Shown: positions 49,005 through 57,476 of the stretch, piece after piece | How the letters are laid out: every line of letters starts with the position of its first letter | Numbering within the stretch: position 1 is the stretch's first letter | Origin: Pseudomonas fontis | GTDB taxonomy: Bacteria; Pseudomonadota; Gammaproteobacteria; Pseudomonadales; Pseudomonadaceae | Reading direction: 5' to 3' | Assembly: GCF_028656955.1 (NCBI RefSeq) | Contig: NZ_JAMDGY010000071.1 | Span: 1-57,942 of the forward strand | Length of the DNA stretch: 57,942 bases | Notes under the pieces: model-generated | The model's input: only the letters and a program-made list of their open reading frames with translations | Told to the model about the DNA's origin: nothing | Database searches by the model: none | Position numbers and translations under genes: made by a program

Positions 49005-50780
49005 ATGACGCCCATCCAAACACAACTTCTGGTCCAGATCGCCCAGCGGGCAGCTGATGCTCCGCACGGTCAGCGCACTGCCGTGTACCAGGCAGGTGCG
49101 GTGGAACTGGGCGTGTCCGTACAAACCCTGCAACGCAAACTCAAGGAGGTCACTGTGAGCAAATCACGCAAGCGCCGCAGTGATGCGGGCAACAGTGCGT
49201 TGCCCCTGGATGAAGCTCGGCTGATCTCGGCGGTGTTGTTGGAGTCAATCCGAGCCAACAACAAGCAGCTCTCGACTATCGAACGGGCCGTCGAGCGCCT
49301 GCGCAGCAACAACATGGTCCTGGCTGGCCGATTTGATGAGGCGACTGGCGAGTTCCGCCCGTTAAGCAGCGGTGCCATTGCCCGCGCTCTGCGGGCCTAC
49401 AAGCTCCATCCAGAGCAGTTGCTGCAAGACGCGCCAGCAGTATCGCTGGCCAGCAAGCACCCGAACCATGTCTGGCAGGTCGATGCGTCGATCTCCACGC
49501 AGTTCTATCTGGCCGATGACGGTGCCCAGGTGATGAACAAAGCGGAGTTCTACGACGGCAAGCCGGGCAACCTGAAGAAGATCGAACGCCAACGGCTGTG
49601 GCGCTACGTCGTCACCGACCATACCAGCGGCACGTTGTACCTGGAGTATGTACTGGGAGCCGAGTCTGCCGAGAACCTCTGTTCGGTGCTGATCAACGCC
49701 ATGCAGAAGCGCCATGCCGCCGACCCGTTTCATGGCGTGCCATGGATGCTGATGACCGACCCCGGCGCGGCCATGACCAGCGGAATATTCCGCAACCTGT
49801 GCCGGGCGATGAGCATCGAACTGATCATCAACCAGGTTGGCAATGCCCGCGCCAAGGGTCAGGTCGAGCAGGCACACAACATTGTTGAGCGCGAGTTCGA
49901 GAGCGCTTTGAAGTTTCAGGCGGCTGAGAGCTTGGAACAGATCAACGACTGGGCCGGTAAGTGGATGCGCTACTACAACGCCACTTCCATCCACACGCGG
50001 ACACGTCGCACCCGCTTTGGCGTCTGGCAGATGATCACTGCAGAGCAGCTGCGTCTGGCCCCCAGCGTTGAGGTTTGTCGTGATTTGGCCGTCAGCACGC
50101 CGGAGTACCGCAAGGTCAGCACCTTGTTGCAGGTGTCGTTCCGGGGCGCGCAGTTCGATGTCAGTTCAGTACCTGGTGTGATGGTCGGTGAAAAGCTGCT
50201 GATCACCCGTAACTGCTGGCGCGACCAGGACACCGCCATTGCGGTGCTGATCGGCGACGACGGCCGCGAGCACTATCACGTCATCGACAAGATCGATGTC
50301 GACCAATTCGGTTTTGCCGAGACTTCGGCCACCATCGGCGAGCAATACAAGAGTCACGCTGAAACCCCTGCGCAGCTGTCACGCAAGATCCTGGAGCAAC
50401 TGGCCACAGGCACCACCAACAATGCTGATGCTGAGGCTGCACGTAAGGCCAAAGCTGTACCGTTCGGTGGCCTGATCGATCCGCACAAGCATGTTACCGA
50501 CACCTTGCTGCCGTCCTACATGCCGCGTCGAGGCACCGACTTGAAGGTCGGGGTGCCAACCATCGAGCTTGCCCCTCTTTCCCATGTCGAAGCGGCCAAG
50601 GTGCTGCGCCCTCGACTGGCCAATCTCTGGTCGGCTGACACGTTCAGCTGGCTGCAGCAGCGGTACCCACAGGGAGTACCTCAAGAACAGCTCGACGCTA
50701 TCGAAGCCGAGCTTAAGCGACCTATGGAAGTCATGCGCACACCGCTGAGCCTGGTACGGGCAGCGGCTGGAGGTGAGTGA
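49005..50780 (+). CDS. A: DDE transposase (MuA-like)
   Basis: 591 residues. The catalytic triad is D160 (HVWQVDAS), D252 (MLMTDPGAAM) and E289 (KGQVEQAHNIVEREFES), with 36 residues between the last two. The N-terminal part has a helix-turn-helix (GVSVQTLQRKLKEV) for end binding; a beta-barrel follows the core (about 375-430, KVSTLLQVSFRGAQFDVSS). It cuts and joins the prophage ends in integration and replication. It would bind the GATAAAT sites at 20496-20545 and 55259-55307. The stop overlaps the ATPase start. Confidence 0.95.
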   Translation: MTPIQTQLLVQIAQRAADAPHGQRTAVYQAGAVELGVSVQTLQRKLKEVTVSKSRKRRSDAGNSALPLDEARLISAVLLESIRANNKQLSTIERAVERLRSNNMVLAGRFDEATGEFRPLSSGAIARALRAYKLHPEQLLQDAPAVSLASKHPNHVWQVDASISTQFYLADDGAQVMNKAEFYDGKPGNLKKIERQRLWRYVVTDHTSGTLYLEYVLGAESAENLCSVLINAMQKRHAADPFHGVPWMLMTDPGAAMTSGIFRNLCRAMSIELIINQVGNARAKGQVEQAHNIVEREFESALKFQAAESLEQINDWAGKWMRYYNATSIHTRTRRTRFGVWQMITAEQLRLAPSVEVCRDLAVSTPEYRKVSTLLQVSFRGAQFDVSSVPGVMVGEKLLITRNCWRDQDTAIAVLIGDDGREHYHVIDKIDVDQFGFAETSATIGEQYKSHAETPAQLSRKILEQLATGTTNNADAEAARKAKAVPFGGLIDPHKHVTDTLLPSYMPRRGTDLKVGVPTIELAPLSHVEAAKVLRPRLANLWSADTFSWLQQRYPQGVPQEQLDAIEAELKRPMEVMRTPLSLVRAAAGGE

Positions 50781-51961
50781 TGTTGAAGTTAAAGCAAGTA
50801 CTGCAAGACGTTGGCCAACGCCAAGCCGCCTTGGCCGAGTCACTGAAACTGAGTTCAGCAACGGTCGCTCAGTTGCTGAACCACAGTCAGTGGCCGCGCA
50901 GCCTGGACCGGGCTGAGCTGCAGGCACAGATCTGTGTGTTCCTGGTCGATGCCGGTGCCAATGATGCCGATGTTGCCAACGCCTTTGATGAAGTGGATCT
51001 GCCGTGCGCCAACACGACAGATCCGGCCCTTTCGCAAGAGCCGTCCGGGGAGGACGAACCTATGTTACTGCCAAAGCAAACCCTGCTGCCAACCACCCGC
51101 AAGGTATTCAGCCTGTTCCGCGATCCGTTCGATGAGCTTCAGAGCGCCCAGGACATGTGGGTCAGCCCGGACATCCGCTATGTCCGCGAGGTGATGTATC
51201 AGACTGCCCGCCATGGTGGTTTCCTGGCCGTCGAAGGTGAATCGGGTGCAGGCAAGAGCACTCTGCGCCGTGATCTGGTCAATCGAATCGCCGAGAACAA
51301 TGACCCGGTGATCATCATCGAGCCCTATGTTCTGGCCTCGGAAGACAACGACACCAAGGGCAAATCGCTGAAAAGCACGCACATTGCTGAGTCGATGATG
51401 GCAGCGGTGGCGCCCTTGGAGAAAGCAAAAAGCAGCCCTGAGGCACGTTTCGCCCAGCTGCACCGAGCGCTCAAGGAATCCCACGCGGCAGGCTATCGCC
51501 ACTGCCTGGTGATCGAGGAAGCGCATAGCCTGCCGATCCCCACCCTCAAGCACCTCAAGCGCATCCTCGAACTGGAAATCGGCTTCACCAAGCTGGTCAG
51601 CATCATCATGATCGGCCAGCCGGAACTCGGCGTGAAGCTTAGCGAGCGTAACGCTGATGTACGGGAAGTGGTCCAGCGTTGCGAGCGCGTAACCCTGACA
51701 CCGGTTGATGGCAACCGTCTCGAAGAGTTCCTGAAGTTCCGCTTCGAGCGGGCAGGCAAGGCGTTGACCGAGGTGATTGATGCTTCGGGCATTCAAGCGA
51801 TTGCTGCTCGGCTTTCCCAGCAAACCCGCAGTGGTGGTCGGGATAAGCAAGTCTCGCTGTTGTATCCACTTGCCATTGGCAACCTGATGACCGCTGCAAT
51901 GAATCTGGCTGCTCAACTGGGTGTGCCGGTTATCAATGCCGATGTCGTGAAGGGGGTATGA
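50780..51961 (+). CDS. B: transposition ATPase (MuB-like AAA+)
   Basis: 393 residues; ATG 50780 (GGAGG correctly spaced) overlaps the transposase stop by one base. N-terminal helix-turn-helix (RQAALAESLKLSSATVAQLLN), Walker A GESGAGKST (about 154-161) and Walker B LVIEEAH (about 243-249), then a sensor region IIMIGQPELG. It delivers target DNA to the transposase and gives immunity against self-insertion. C-terminal domain of GspA-like type. Confidence 0.93.
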   Translation: MLKLKQVLQDVGQRQAALAESLKLSSATVAQLLNHSQWPRSLDRAELQAQICVFLVDAGANDADVANAFDEVDLPCANTTDPALSQEPSGEDEPMLLPKQTLLPTTRKVFSLFRDPFDELQSAQDMWVSPDIRYVREVMYQTARHGGFLAVEGESGAGKSTLRRDLVNRIAENNDPVIIIEPYVLASEDNDTKGKSLKSTHIAESMMAAVAPLEKAKSSPEARFAQLHRALKESHAAGYRHCLVIEEAHSLPIPTLKHLKRILELEIGFTKLVSIIMIGQPELGVKLSERNADVREVVQRCERVTLTPVDGNRLEEFLKFRFERAGKALTEVIDASGIQAIAARLSQQTRSGGRDKQVSLLYPLAIGNLMTAAMNLAAQLGVPVINADVVKGV

Positions 51962-51962
51962 C

Positions 51963-52280
51963 ATGCCTGCCTTAAATGTCTTTCACCCCCAAGGGGATGC
52001 GTCGATGAGCATTCTGGCCGATGAGTTTCCGATCAAGCTTTGTGCATTCAACGAACTGACCCGCGACATGCGCGATGCCGGTGTCACCGTCGAGCGCCTG
52101 GAGTTTGCTGACAACAAGATCTTTATCAGCCCGTTGTGCGTGGATCTGATGTCGCGCCGCTTCGGACATGAATTGCGTGGGGTGCGCTATGCCACGGTTG
52201 GCCGTCGCACGCGGAACACTGTGACGATCAGAGGCGTGGATGTGATCTGGCTCAGCATGGCAAAGGAACAGGACCAATGA
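51963..52280 (+). CDS. small early protein
   Basis: 105 residues from ATG 51963 (an internal ATG at 52005 is also possible). SILADEFPIKLCAFNELTRDMRDAGVTVERLEFADNKIFISPLCVDLMSRRFGHELRGVRYATVGRRTRNTVTIRGVDVIW is a compact alpha/beta protein of unknown function. It overlaps the next gene by 4 bases. Confidence 0.65.
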   Translation: MPALNVFHPQGDASMSILADEFPIKLCAFNELTRDMRDAGVTVERLEFADNKIFISPLCVDLMSRRFGHELRGVRYATVGRRTRNTVTIRGVDVIWLSMAKEQDQ

Positions 52281-52507
52281 TCGCTGCAAGCTCGTACAAC
52301 CTCGGTGTCGCAGCAATTACTGTCGCCTTGATAAGCGCAGCTACGGCTCTGGAACTGCACAACAAACCGAGCTCAGGGCTGTGGCTACTGGTCGTGCTGT
52401 TGGTTGTATTCGCCGACTTGAAAAAAAGCGAAGCGCCGAAATCAAAGCGCCTCACTTCTGAAGCCCAGCCAAAAAGTACCATCCACAAGGAAGCCAATCA
52501 TGACTGA
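52277..52507 (+). CDS. small membrane protein
   Basis: 76 residues with two hydrophobic helices (NLGVAAITVALISAATALEL and GLWLLVVLLVVFADL) and a basic tail. Overlaps both neighbours. Function unknown. Confidence 0.6.
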   Translation: MIAASSYNLGVAAITVALISAATALELHNKPSSGLWLLVVLLVVFADLKKSEAPKSKRLTSEAQPKSTIHKEANHD

Positions 52508-53126
52508 TGCCCGACACAATGTGGTACCTGAAGGTTTCTGGCAGGACGCCCAAGGTCGTCTGGTGCCTGAAAGCATGGTCAAGCCTATAGACCAGGAACG
52601 GGACCGCCTGGTTAAACATCTGGTAAACCGTGCCAGCGAACTCAGCACTAAGTTGGCTGACTTTAAGGCAGTGGCCTTCGGTGATATCGAAGCCTTCGTT
52701 GAACTCAGCGCAGAGCAGTACAGCGCCAAGGTCGGTGGCAAGAAGGGCAACGTAACGCTGTACAGCTATGACGGTCTCTTCAAGATTCAACGTGCGGTGC
52801 AGGAGTCCATCGTGTTCGATGAGCGCCTGCAGGCTGCTCGTGCCCTGATCGACGATTGCTTGCGTGATTGGACCCAGGGCGCTCGGCCTGAGGTCGTCAC
52901 GCTGGTTAACGATGCGTTCCGCACTGACACCAAGGGTGAGATACGCACCGCCCGTGTGCTTGCCTTGCGCCGCTTGGAGATTCGCGACGAGCGTTGGCAG
53001 CGGGCGATGACTGCCATCGGCGAGGCCTGCCAGGTCATTGGCTCGAAGTCGTACATCCGTGTTTACGAACGGATCGGCGACTCTGACCAGTACAAGGCCA
53101 TCAGCCTCGACATCGCGGGGGTATGA
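52500..53126 (+). CDS. DUF3164-type early protein
   Basis: 208 residues. EGFWQDAQGRLVPESMVKPIDQERDRLVKHLVNRASELSTKLADFKAVAFGDIEAFVELSAEQY and GNVTLYSYDGLFKIQRAVQESIVFDERLQAARALIDDCLRDW are the DUF3164 signature found after transposition genes in Mu-like phages. Role unknown. Confidence 0.88.
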   Translation: MTDARHNVVPEGFWQDAQGRLVPESMVKPIDQERDRLVKHLVNRASELSTKLADFKAVAFGDIEAFVELSAEQYSAKVGGKKGNVTLYSYDGLFKIQRAVQESIVFDERLQAARALIDDCLRDWTQGARPEVVTLVNDAFRTDTKGEIRTARVLALRRLEIRDERWQRAMTAIGEACQVIGSKSYIRVYERIGDSDQYKAISLDIAGV

Positions 53127-53127
53127 C

Positions 53128-53817
53128 ATGGACGACAACCGCATTCTCGACAAGATCAAAAAATGCCTGGAGATGGCCAAGTCCAAGACCAGCAACCCCA
53201 ACGAGGCCGAAATCGCATTGCGCCAGGCGTGCAAGCTGATGGATCTGTACAGCCTGGAAATGGGGGATGTCATGGCCAGCAGGGCAGGTGAGGCCTCAGT
53301 CCCCGCAGGGTCTGACGGCTCGCCTCCTGCTTGGCGGGTGCGCCTTGCCCAGGTGTGCGCGGATGCTTTCGGCACTCGCTTCATCATCGCCACCAGTTGG
53401 CTTGCCGCTGCTCGCTTTATCTATGTGGGGTGCGCGGCGGCACCTGAGCTTTCCGGCTATGCGTACCAGGTGCTGGAACGGCAACTGCAAAAGGCTCGAC
53501 GTGAATATCTGAAAACCCAAAAACGCTGCAAGCGCTCTACCAAGGTGGCGCGTGGTGATGCGTTCGCCAATGCCTGGATCGATGCTGTGTGGAGCAAGAT
53601 TGAGGCGTTCGCAGGTGTAGAGGATCACATCGCTGAAGCTATCGCTGCCTATATGGAGAAGCACCATCCTGACCTGGAAAAGGCCGAGCTGAAACGCCGC
53701 AAGCTCAAGGCCCGCGATGAGGGCGCCGTAGCTGCTGGTTATCAGGCAGGTAAATCTGCGCAGTTACACCAAGCTGTAAGTCACCAGCCGCGTGCTCGCT
53801 TGACAGCTGGGGTCTAG
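53128..53817 (+). CDS. DUF2786-type early protein
   Basis: 229 residues from ATG 53128. NRILDKIKKCLEMAKSKTSNPNEAEIALRQACKLMDLYSLEMGDVMAS is the conserved DUF2786 N terminus, often beside DUF3164. The C-terminal half is basic and helical (KAELKRRKLKARDEGAVAAGYQAGKSAQ). Function unknown. Confidence 0.85.
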   Translation: MDDNRILDKIKKCLEMAKSKTSNPNEAEIALRQACKLMDLYSLEMGDVMASRAGEASVPAGSDGSPPAWRVRLAQVCADAFGTRFIIATSWLAAARFIYVGCAAAPELSGYAYQVLERQLQKARREYLKTQKRCKRSTKVARGDAFANAWIDAVWSKIEAFAGVEDHIAEAIAAYMEKHHPDLEKAELKRRKLKARDEGAVAAGYQAGKSAQLHQAVSHQPRARLTAGV

Positions 53818-53820
53818 CGT

Positions 53821-54375
53821 ATGCGTATCCAATGCCCATGCTGCGGCGAACAGTTTCCGCTAGAAGCCGGGTTCCTTGACGATGAGGGCAAGCGTTTGGC
53901 TGCCCAATTCGCGGGGATGGAACCACGATTGGGGCGGGCTGTGTTGGCGTACCTACGTTTGTTCAGCCCGGCCAAGCGTGGCTTGCGGACTTCTCGGGCG
54001 ATCAAGTTGGTTGAAGACCTGGTGCAACTGGTGGACTCCGGCAGCGTGACCCGCGACGCTCGCACCACTGATAGCAAGCCGGCGACCGCTGTCGTCTGGG
54101 CCACAGGTATCGATCAAATGTTGGCCCAGCGGGAGCGGCTCACGCTGCCGCTGGAGAACCATCACTATCTGCGGGCCGTGGTGTATGGCATCGCCAGTGA
54201 CCCGCAGCAGGTTGCCAAAGTGCAGCCCCCGCGCCCCGGTAAACCGCGCTCAAGGATGACCGCGCAGCAACTGCATCAGGAGCAGATCGGACGAATCAAC
54301 AGCGACGTACTGCTCGGCATCCTGAGTAAGGAGGATGGCGAGCACCGCATTACTGAGTTGGGAGCATCGGTATGA
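53821..54375 (+). CDS. early protein with N-terminal zinc-ribbon-like motif
   Basis: 184 residues. The start MRIQCPCCGEQFPLEAG contains CPCC, with a second Cys pair lacking, so metal binding is uncertain. Helical remainder with basic PRPGKPRSRMTAQQLHQEQ. Overlaps GemA gene by 4 bases. Confidence 0.65.
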   Translation: MRIQCPCCGEQFPLEAGFLDDEGKRLAAQFAGMEPRLGRAVLAYLRLFSPAKRGLRTSRAIKLVEDLVQLVDSGSVTRDARTTDSKPATAVVWATGIDQMLAQRERLTLPLENHHYLRAVVYGIASDPQQVAKVQPPRPGKPRSRMTAQQLHQEQIGRINSDVLLGILSKEDGEHRITELGASV

Positions 54376-54812
54376 CGAATGACATAAGGAAGAGCCTGAT
54401 CAAATTGATCCATGTCGCACGACGTGAATTACAGATGGCGGATGACACGTATCGGCTGATGCTTGCGGGCATGCGGGAGTTGGATGGTGCCACTTCGACT
54501 GCTGAGTTGAGTGTTCCAAACCTGATGAAGGTTTTGGACGTACTTAAACAGAAGGGATTCAAGGTACGTCCAAACAAAGCTGGTATGCGGCTAAAGGCGG
54601 ATGATAGCCAGTCGAAGAAGATCCGCTCGCTATGGCTAGCGCTGCATGACATCGGGGCTGTGCGCAATCCATCAGAAGAAGCCCTAGCCAAGTTTGTCCG
54701 GGGCCGAACCGGTGTCGCGGCCCTGCAATGGTTGTCCACTACCCAGGCCAGCCAGGTAATCGAGCACTTGAAACAGTGGCAGAGCCGCATGACGCCAAAG
54801 GAGGTTGTATGA
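54372..54812 (+). CDS. gemA: GemA-like regulatory protein (Mu gp16, DUF1018)
   Basis: 146 residues. SLIKLIHVARRELQMADDTYRLMLAGMRELDGATSTAELSVPNLMKVLDVLKQKGFKVRP and QSKKIRSLWLALHDIGAVRNPSEEALAKFVRGRTGVAALQWLSTTQASQVIEHLKQW are the full GemA signature. In Mu it modulates host gene expression and DNA topology. Overlaps the Mor-type gene by 4 bases. Confidence 0.92.
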   Translation: MTNDIRKSLIKLIHVARRELQMADDTYRLMLAGMRELDGATSTAELSVPNLMKVLDVLKQKGFKVRPNKAGMRLKADDSQSKKIRSLWLALHDIGAVRNPSEEALAKFVRGRTGVAALQWLSTTQASQVIEHLKQWQSRMTPKEVV

Positions 54813-55171
54813 AGGAGATCAGCAGCACCGCTGGTGACTTGCTCCAGGCCTTAGCTGATCACGTATCCCAGTCAGCAAAGGAAACGCTTCAGATCAGTGA
54901 CGAACAGGCTGATGCGCATGGCATTGAAGTGGCGATGCATATGGCATCCGTTTGGGGCGGTCAGCAGCTGTATATTCCAATGGGCATCCACCTGCAGGCG
55001 TCGAAACTGCATCAGCAGATCTTCGACGAGTGGAAAGGACGCAACCATCGCGAGATCGCCATGAAGCACGGCATCTCATTGGCGTTCGTTTACAAGGTGA
55101 TCAAACGTATGAGACTGGCAGTCATCGCTCGCGACCAGGGCGACCTTTTTCACAACCATCTCGAAAAATAG
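54809..55171 (+). CDS. mor: Mor-family transcription activator
   Basis: 120 residues. GGQQLYIPMGIHLQASKLHQQIFDEWKGRNHREIAMKHGISLAFVYKVIKRM is the Mor/C pattern with a C-terminal helix-turn-helix (about 80-102). Mor and C dimers bind dyads next to a poor -35 and recruit polymerase. It is the only Mor/C-like gene here, so it may serve both middle and late roles. The four 21-bp repeats are its most likely targets. Last early gene. Confidence 0.88.
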   Translation: MKEISSTAGDLLQALADHVSQSAKETLQISDEQADAHGIEVAMHMASVWGGQQLYIPMGIHLQASKLHQQIFDEWKGRNHREIAMKHGISLAFVYKVIKRMRLAVIARDQGDLFHNHLEK

Positions 55172-55199
55172 GGCCAGGGGCAGTGATGCCCCAACCCTT
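55171..55199 (+). terminator. hairpin after the early genes
   Basis: GGGGCA pairs with TGCCCC around GTGA, with flanking GGG/CCC, just after the Mor stop. No long T-run, so efficiency is uncertain. Confidence 0.45.
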
Positions 55200-55258
55200 G
55201 CATCACTTGCAACGTTATTGCAGTTCCATCCCGACATCCCCCTGCTTGTCCCCGCGTA

Positions 55259-55307
55259 TCCCGCATTTATCTTAAGCTTTCCCTAGTATTTATCTCAGTC
55301 CTAAACA
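55259..55307 (-). other. prophage end with transposase-binding sites (early-gene side)
   Basis: Read inward (leftward) it begins TGTTTAGG. GATAAAT starts at base 14 (55294) and again at base 37 (55271), exactly as at the other end. Confidence 0.85.
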
Positions 55308-55313
55308 CTCAAG
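55308..55313. repeat. target-site duplication, copy 2 (CTCAAG)
   Basis: Identical to 20490-20495. The next bases, ACTCAAG, contain a further partial copy belonging to the target DNA. The TIR gene stop is 15 bases beyond. Confidence 0.85.
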
Positions 55314-55327
55314 ACTCAAGACAATAA

Positions 55328-56143
55328 CTATTGCCCCCCCTCTTCCTGCTCCTGGCCAACGGACGGATGTCTGAGCATGCCAACTTCATTCATAAGAACC
55401 TCGTTGAGAATGAACTTCACTTCTTCTGGATTTACCCCTCTCTGAATTGCCCTATCGGAAATTTCTGCGACCGGAAGGCCAGAGCGCAAACCCGTAAGAA
55501 CTTCATTGACTGAGAGAGTAGGCCGTATAAGTTTGGAGCTTGCGTATTTTCTTTGTTGATTCTCGATACTACCAACGCGCCGACTCATATCACGCGTGAC
55601 TGATAGAATCTCCATCATGACATCATCCTTCGGACGCGGTTTTGCTTGCTTTTCCGGTTCATTGGCTGCGAGGGCAGCTTTAAATTCAGTTTCAAAAATT
55701 GGCCAGTAAACCTCGAAGGCCTTTTCTAAAACACGCTCATCAAGCGATTTTTCTACAAGACAAGAATTCAACGTCCTAACGAGCTCCCAAACTCCAGACT
55801 TGCCCGGCACAGTGTGGTTAAACTGAGCAAGCGGGTCAGTTAGATCATGGGGCTGTAAATCAACTAAAAAAGTACAAACCCGGTTAGTGCTCAATCCTTT
55901 GGCCAACGCACCAGACTCAAATAAAATCCAAGGCTTATCCTTATTCTCTTGAGTCAGGCAAACAATACCGACACTAATATCCCTGAGCTTTTCATTTATT
56001 TCGGTAAACCACAGTGAGCCGCGATCAATATGCCGAGTAGATATCCAAGGCTCGGAAGCCTGCAGGACACACTTTATCCAGTCGCTTAAAACCTCAGCAA
56101 CTGCTTTGCTACGATTCCCCGACCAACTGATAAATATCTTCAC
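55328..56143 (-). CDS. TIR-domain protein (candidate NADase, anti-phage type)
   Basis: 271 residues from GTG 56143 (GGAGCAGTAGAGCA upstream); the longer frame from 56260 runs into a neighbouring leader and is rejected. The TIR domain spans about 1-130: KIFISWSGNRSKAVAEVL (box 1), SVGIVCLTQENKDKPWILFESGALAKG. W72-x3-E76 is the W-x-x-x-E motif holding the catalytic Glu of NAD-cleaving bacterial TIRs. The C-terminal 140 residues are unassigned and could sense a trigger. No Thoeris ThsA or CBASS partner is adjacent. It lies in the older phage-like island, 15 bases from the inserted prophage. Confidence 0.8.
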   Translation of the reverse strand: MKIFISWSGNRSKAVAEVLSDWIKCVLQASEPWISTRHIDRGSLWFTEINEKLRDISVGIVCLTQENKDKPWILFESGALAKGLSTNRVCTFLVDLQPHDLTDPLAQFNHTVPGKSGVWELVRTLNSCLVEKSLDERVLEKAFEVYWPIFETEFKAALAANEPEKQAKPRPKDDVMMEILSVTRDMSRRVGSIENQQRKYASSKLIRPTLSVNEVLTGLRSGLPVAEISDRAIQRGVNPEEVKFILNEVLMNEVGMLRHPSVGQEQEEGGQ

Positions 56144-56212
56144 TGCTCTACTGCTCCATGCTCGGCCACATGCCAGGCCCCTGTAATACCCCATCCCAAA
56201 CCAAATTGCCAC

Positions 56213-56254
56213 CATGCCGCATCCGGCCACGGAGGGCGGCGCATGCATGGAGAA
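56213..56254 (+). repeat. 42-bp leader hairpin repeat, copy 2
   Basis: Identical to 18579-18620 except one base in the loop. It precedes the gene at 56259 at the same distance (5 bases) as copy 1 precedes the gene at 18625. Confidence 0.75.
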
Positions 56255-56258
56255 CACC

Positions 56259-56819
56259 ATGAGCAGCTACCACTACGAAACCACCGCCCCTGCCGTGCTG
56301 AAAGCGGTGCGAACCTGGGAGCAAACGAAAAAGCTCTTTGATGCCCGGCGGCAGAAGATGGCCGACGTATTCGGCGGACCTGGCTCTCCGATGCGTTCGG
56401 GCAACGACAACTACGTCGGTGGCGTGAAGATCAGCGCCAGCAAGGATCTGGATGTCCACTGGTGCCGGCCAGATGACCACGGTTACCGGTCACTGCGCAC
56501 CTCAGTGAAGATCCCTAAGGGTACGGAGAAGGAAGCGCGGGTCGCGCTGAAGGCTGAGCACGAACGGCTGATAGCACTGTGGGTCGAGCACTGCCCGGCA
56601 CGGATCAGCCAGGACGACACTTGGAAGGCGATTGGCCTGGACTGGGGAAGTATCTGGCTCAGCGGTGGCGTCTTCTTCGAGCTGGATGACACCGTTTATC
56701 TTCACCTCGGTTTCCAGCTCAGCGCCGATGGCGACCAGGTCGAAGGCGCGGCCGAGATCATGGCCAGCGAACTCGAAGCGGCACGCCAGACGGTGCTCGG
56801 CCAGCGCAAAGCGACCTAG
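56259..56819 (+). CDS. phage-type protein of the older island
   Basis: 186 residues from ATG 56259 (TGGAGAACACC). TAPAVLKAVRTWEQTKKLFDARRQKMADVFGGPGSPMRSGNDNYVGGVKI and later HCPARISQDDTWKAIGLDWGSIWLSGGVFFELDDTVYLHLGF appear to form an alpha/beta protein. No function recognised. Shares its 5' leader with the GIY-YIG gene. Confidence 0.65.
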   Translation: MSSYHYETTAPAVLKAVRTWEQTKKLFDARRQKMADVFGGPGSPMRSGNDNYVGGVKISASKDLDVHWCRPDDHGYRSLRTSVKIPKGTEKEARVALKAEHERLIALWVEHCPARISQDDTWKAIGLDWGSIWLSGGVFFELDDTVYLHLGFQLSADGDQVEGAAEIMASELEAARQTVLGQRKAT

Positions 56820-56840
56820 GCCTGCTAGCTCTCAAATACC

Positions 56841-57377
56841 TCAGGAAAGCGGGACTCCATTTCCCATCATCGTGTTCCCTTCATGAAAGTGGCCGGATCC
56901 ATCATCCATCGAGAACATTACCGAAGAAGCTGCAAGCAGCTCCCTGAGTTTTTGTAACTCGCTCGGATCTGAAGGCATTTTTACCAGAAGGGAAGCACAC
57001 ATCTTCTCCGGGGTTAGCTCTGTCATCGACAAAAACTCATAACCAGATAAGCCGCTTATCAACGACTGATACCCACCAATTTGCCTACCAGTGCTGGCCA
57101 AAGTAGCGCTAATGGTGAATGCAATTGCATATCCAGCAATAACAGGATCCGGGATTGGAGCATCCTTCCACTCATGACCAGGCTTGCTTTCAATCATGTA
57201 GGGGCCGTCTCCGATGTACTGACCGTACCTATCAACAACAATAGCTAGTTCAGCAGTCGACTTGATTGTTGACGCAATCTCAAAAACTGGTGAAGACATA
57301 CTCACGACAAGCATGGAAGCCGCGGCCAGTCCTTTGAGGTAATCAACAAGGTCTTTTTTCTGAACAAGCTTCTTCAT
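56841..57377 (-). CDS. hypothetical membrane-associated protein
   Basis: 178 residues from ATG 57377 (AAAGGAGTCACTA). Two hydrophobic stretches: LKGLAAASMLVVSMSSPVF (near 14-32) and PVIAGYAIAFTISATLAS (about 78-95), then a soluble C-terminal region ending HFHEGNTMMGNGVP. No recognised family. Transcribed against its neighbours, so possibly a moron of the older phage. Confidence 0.6.
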   Translation of the reverse strand: MKKLVQKKDLVDYLKGLAAASMLVVSMSSPVFEIASTIKSTAELAIVVDRYGQYIGDGPYMIESKPGHEWKDAPIPDPVIAGYAIAFTISATLASTGRQIGGYQSLISGLSGYEFLSMTELTPEKMCASLLVKMPSDPSELQKLRELLAASSVMFSMDDGSGHFHEGNTMMGNGVPLS

Positions 57378-57476
57378 TAGTGACTCCTTTGCCGGCCCCA
57401 TGCCAGCCGGACACCAATACCCCACTTCAACGAATCACGCCACCCCGGCGAGGCTGGTGGCTGCCTGGAGATAACC

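Larger units (their letters stand above)
20496..55307. mobile_element. transposable Mu/BcepMu-type prophage, 34,812 bp
   Basis: Bounded by TG...CA ends and a perfect 6-bp duplication CTCAAG. Counting inward from each end, a GA(T/A)AAA motif starts at base 14 and GATAAAT at base 37, the spacing expected of tandem transposase-binding sites. It contains a DDE transposase, MuB-like ATPase, repressor, lysis, head, contractile-tail and baseplate genes, all apparently open. Early genes run rightward and late genes leftward from about 46.5 kb, the divergent layout of BcepMu rather than Mu itself. Confidence 0.9.

Noticed and set aside
20574..55328. ATAAC as the target duplication (20572-20576 and 55324-55328)
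   Set aside because: It does not abut a TG terminus on the late side and breaks the 14/37 spacing of the transposase motifs; CTCAAG satisfies all criteria.
55328..56143. TIR gene as cargo of the transposable prophage
   Set aside because: It lies outside the CTCAAG duplication and the CA terminus at 55307.
55328..56260. Longer start (56260) for the TIR protein
   Set aside because: It would run through the leader of the divergent gene; the conserved TIR start KIFISWSG begins just after GTG 56143.
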